Positions 6,573 to 7,105 of a stretch of DNA of 7,105 nucleotides are shown here, one piece after another. Position 1 is the first letter of the stretch. Each line of letters starts with the position of its first letter. The DNA is taken from contig JAHDCM010000201.1 of assembly GCA_020629895.1 (NCBI GenBank), positions 1-7,105 of the forward strand, read 5' to 3'. Made by a program: the position numbers and the translations under genes. The notes below the pieces were generated by a model, which was not told the origin of the DNA, made no database searches, and worked only from the letters and a program-made list of their open reading frames with translations. The stretch is from Bacteroidota bacterium (GTDB lineage: Bacteria; Bacteroidota; Bacteroidia; Chitinophagales; UBA2359).

Positions 6573-7105
6573 CTATCCCTCACGCGGTAGATCGTGCGAG
6601 GTCTCTATCAATTTGGTATCCTTCCGTTTAATTGACCAAGTGTACCTAGCCCTAGCCACCTCCACGCCCGCTTTATTACGTCCAATCGTATAGGCAGTCA
6701 CCTCTACCGCTTCTCCTGTTTGTAAAGTCTGCTCAACGGCACTAAAAAATAAATCCCCATTCTCACAGTGAAAAGTAGTTAGATCAGTCGCCTTTTTACT
6801 AAAGGAAGATTCCATATCCACAATCAACATCGAGATAGGAGCCTCTGTGTTAGAAATAGCCATTGTTCCTAGTATGCCCGTAGACATTTCAGCAGCCATA
6901 CTCAATACAGCAAAATAGGTAGATTGAAATGGATTTTGATTAATCCATCCATGAGGCACACTCACCTTTGCTTGTTGTGGATCAAGACTCTCTATTTGTA
7001 AACGTGCAAGAAACGCCATAGGTAATTTAGCAAGCAAATACAATTTGAACAAAAAAGGATTGCGCGCCCGTTCTATAAACTTATTAATGGCAGGACTAGA
7101 AAGTT
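6573..7105 (-). CDS. DUF4442 hotdog-fold (thioesterase-like) protein, 5'-partial
   Basis: The product resembles DUF4442 proteins, a hotdog-fold group related to acyl-CoA thioesterases; the substrate is unknown and the role probably concerns acyl thioesters in the cytoplasm. A TTG at 7050-7052 could be taken as the start, but the frame stays open to the window edge and the extra codons read LSSPAINKFIERARNPFLF, which joins smoothly to KLYLLAKLPMAF. This matches the usual N-terminus of the family, so the true start lies beyond 7105. The visible part is 176 residues. By this numbering, NPFQSTYFAVLSMAAEMSTG at 57-76 is the hotdog helix region and FSKKATDLTTFHCENG at 101-116 belongs to the following strands. 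The stop TAG (6573-6575) and the last four residues PREG are encoded within the end of the structured element at 6381-6587. The gene converges on aroQ across 285 bp of repeats. Confidence 0.85.
   Translation of the reverse strand, partial: LSSPAINKFIERARNPFLFKLYLLAKLPMAFLARLQIESLDPQQAKVSVPHGWINQNPFQSTYFAVLSMAAEMSTGILGTMAISNTEAPISMLIVDMESSFSKKATDLTTFHCENGDLFFSAVEQTLQTGEAVEVTAYTIGRNKAGVEVARARYTWSIKRKDTKLIETSHDLPREG

Larger units (their letters stand above)
6381..6587 (-). other. composite structured interspersed element, Bacteroidota type (candidate)
   Basis: The segment reads as a set of modules: TTGGGCGTG (6381-6389), a long hairpin (6391-6450), GGTCGGGCTATTCG (6449-6462), a region of shorter inverted repeats, and CTACTATCCCTCACGCGG (6570-6587). 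The two ends can pair: GCGTG 6385-6389 with CACGC 6581-6585. Inside, GTAGT 6466-6470 pairs with ACTAC 6569-6573, GCTT 6472-6475 with AAGC 6561-6564, and ATAGCC 6477-6482 with GGCTAT 6549-6554, so the whole could fold as nested arms. From memory, intergenic elements with this order of modules (GGGCGT, GGTCGGGCT, TATCCCTAACGCG) recur in many Bacteroidota genomes; I cannot verify this here. I give minus strand because it lies at the 3' end of the DUF4442 gene and would be transcribed with it. It could be a 3'-UTR RNA structure, a REP/MITE-like non-autonomous element, or both. Confidence 0.6.

Overview
The window looks like chromosomal DNA from a Bacteroidota (Bacteroidetes) bacterium. The evidence is a TonB-dependent receptor and a DUF5686 outer-membrane protein that both start with a carboxypeptidase-regulatory-like domain, A-rich leaders with little or no Shine-Dalgarno sequence, a perfect TAnnTTTG -7 promoter box (TACCTTTG) between the first two genes, and a XerD and a type II dehydroquinase of Bacteroidota character. 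The DNA is AT-rich by eye. I cannot fix the class; Saprospiria or Cytophagia would fit.

Layout. Positions 1-33 may be the tail of an upstream gene. Positions 97-2385 (+) encode a TonB-dependent receptor. Positions 2442-4937 (+) encode a DUF5686 predicted outer-membrane barrel with its own likely promoter in the gap. xerD (4957-5862, -) converges on it across 19 bp. aroQ (5877-6287, +) starts head-to-head with xerD across only 14 bp. Positions 6573-7105 (-) hold a DUF4442 hotdog-fold gene whose 5' end lies beyond the window; it converges on aroQ.

The genes do not form one pathway. The first two are surface proteins and may be related in expression or function. xerD (chromosome dimer resolution) and aroQ (shikimate pathway) are housekeeping genes that share a tiny divergent start region. 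No substrate for the receptor can be read from the sequence.

The most unusual part is the 285-bp non-coding stretch 6288-6572. It holds (a) a short tandem-repeat tract built on ATCCAATCA with 8-, 14- and 16-bp spacing, (b) a near-perfect 28-bp-arm inverted repeat, and (c) conserved-looking modules (TTGGGCGTG, GGTCGGGCTATTCG, CTATCCCTCACGCGG) that together look like one complete interspersed structured element of about 207 bp. One end of this element reads into the DUF4442 gene and supplies its last four residues and stop codon. I see no CRISPR array, insertion sequence, tRNA, rRNA, phage or defence genes.
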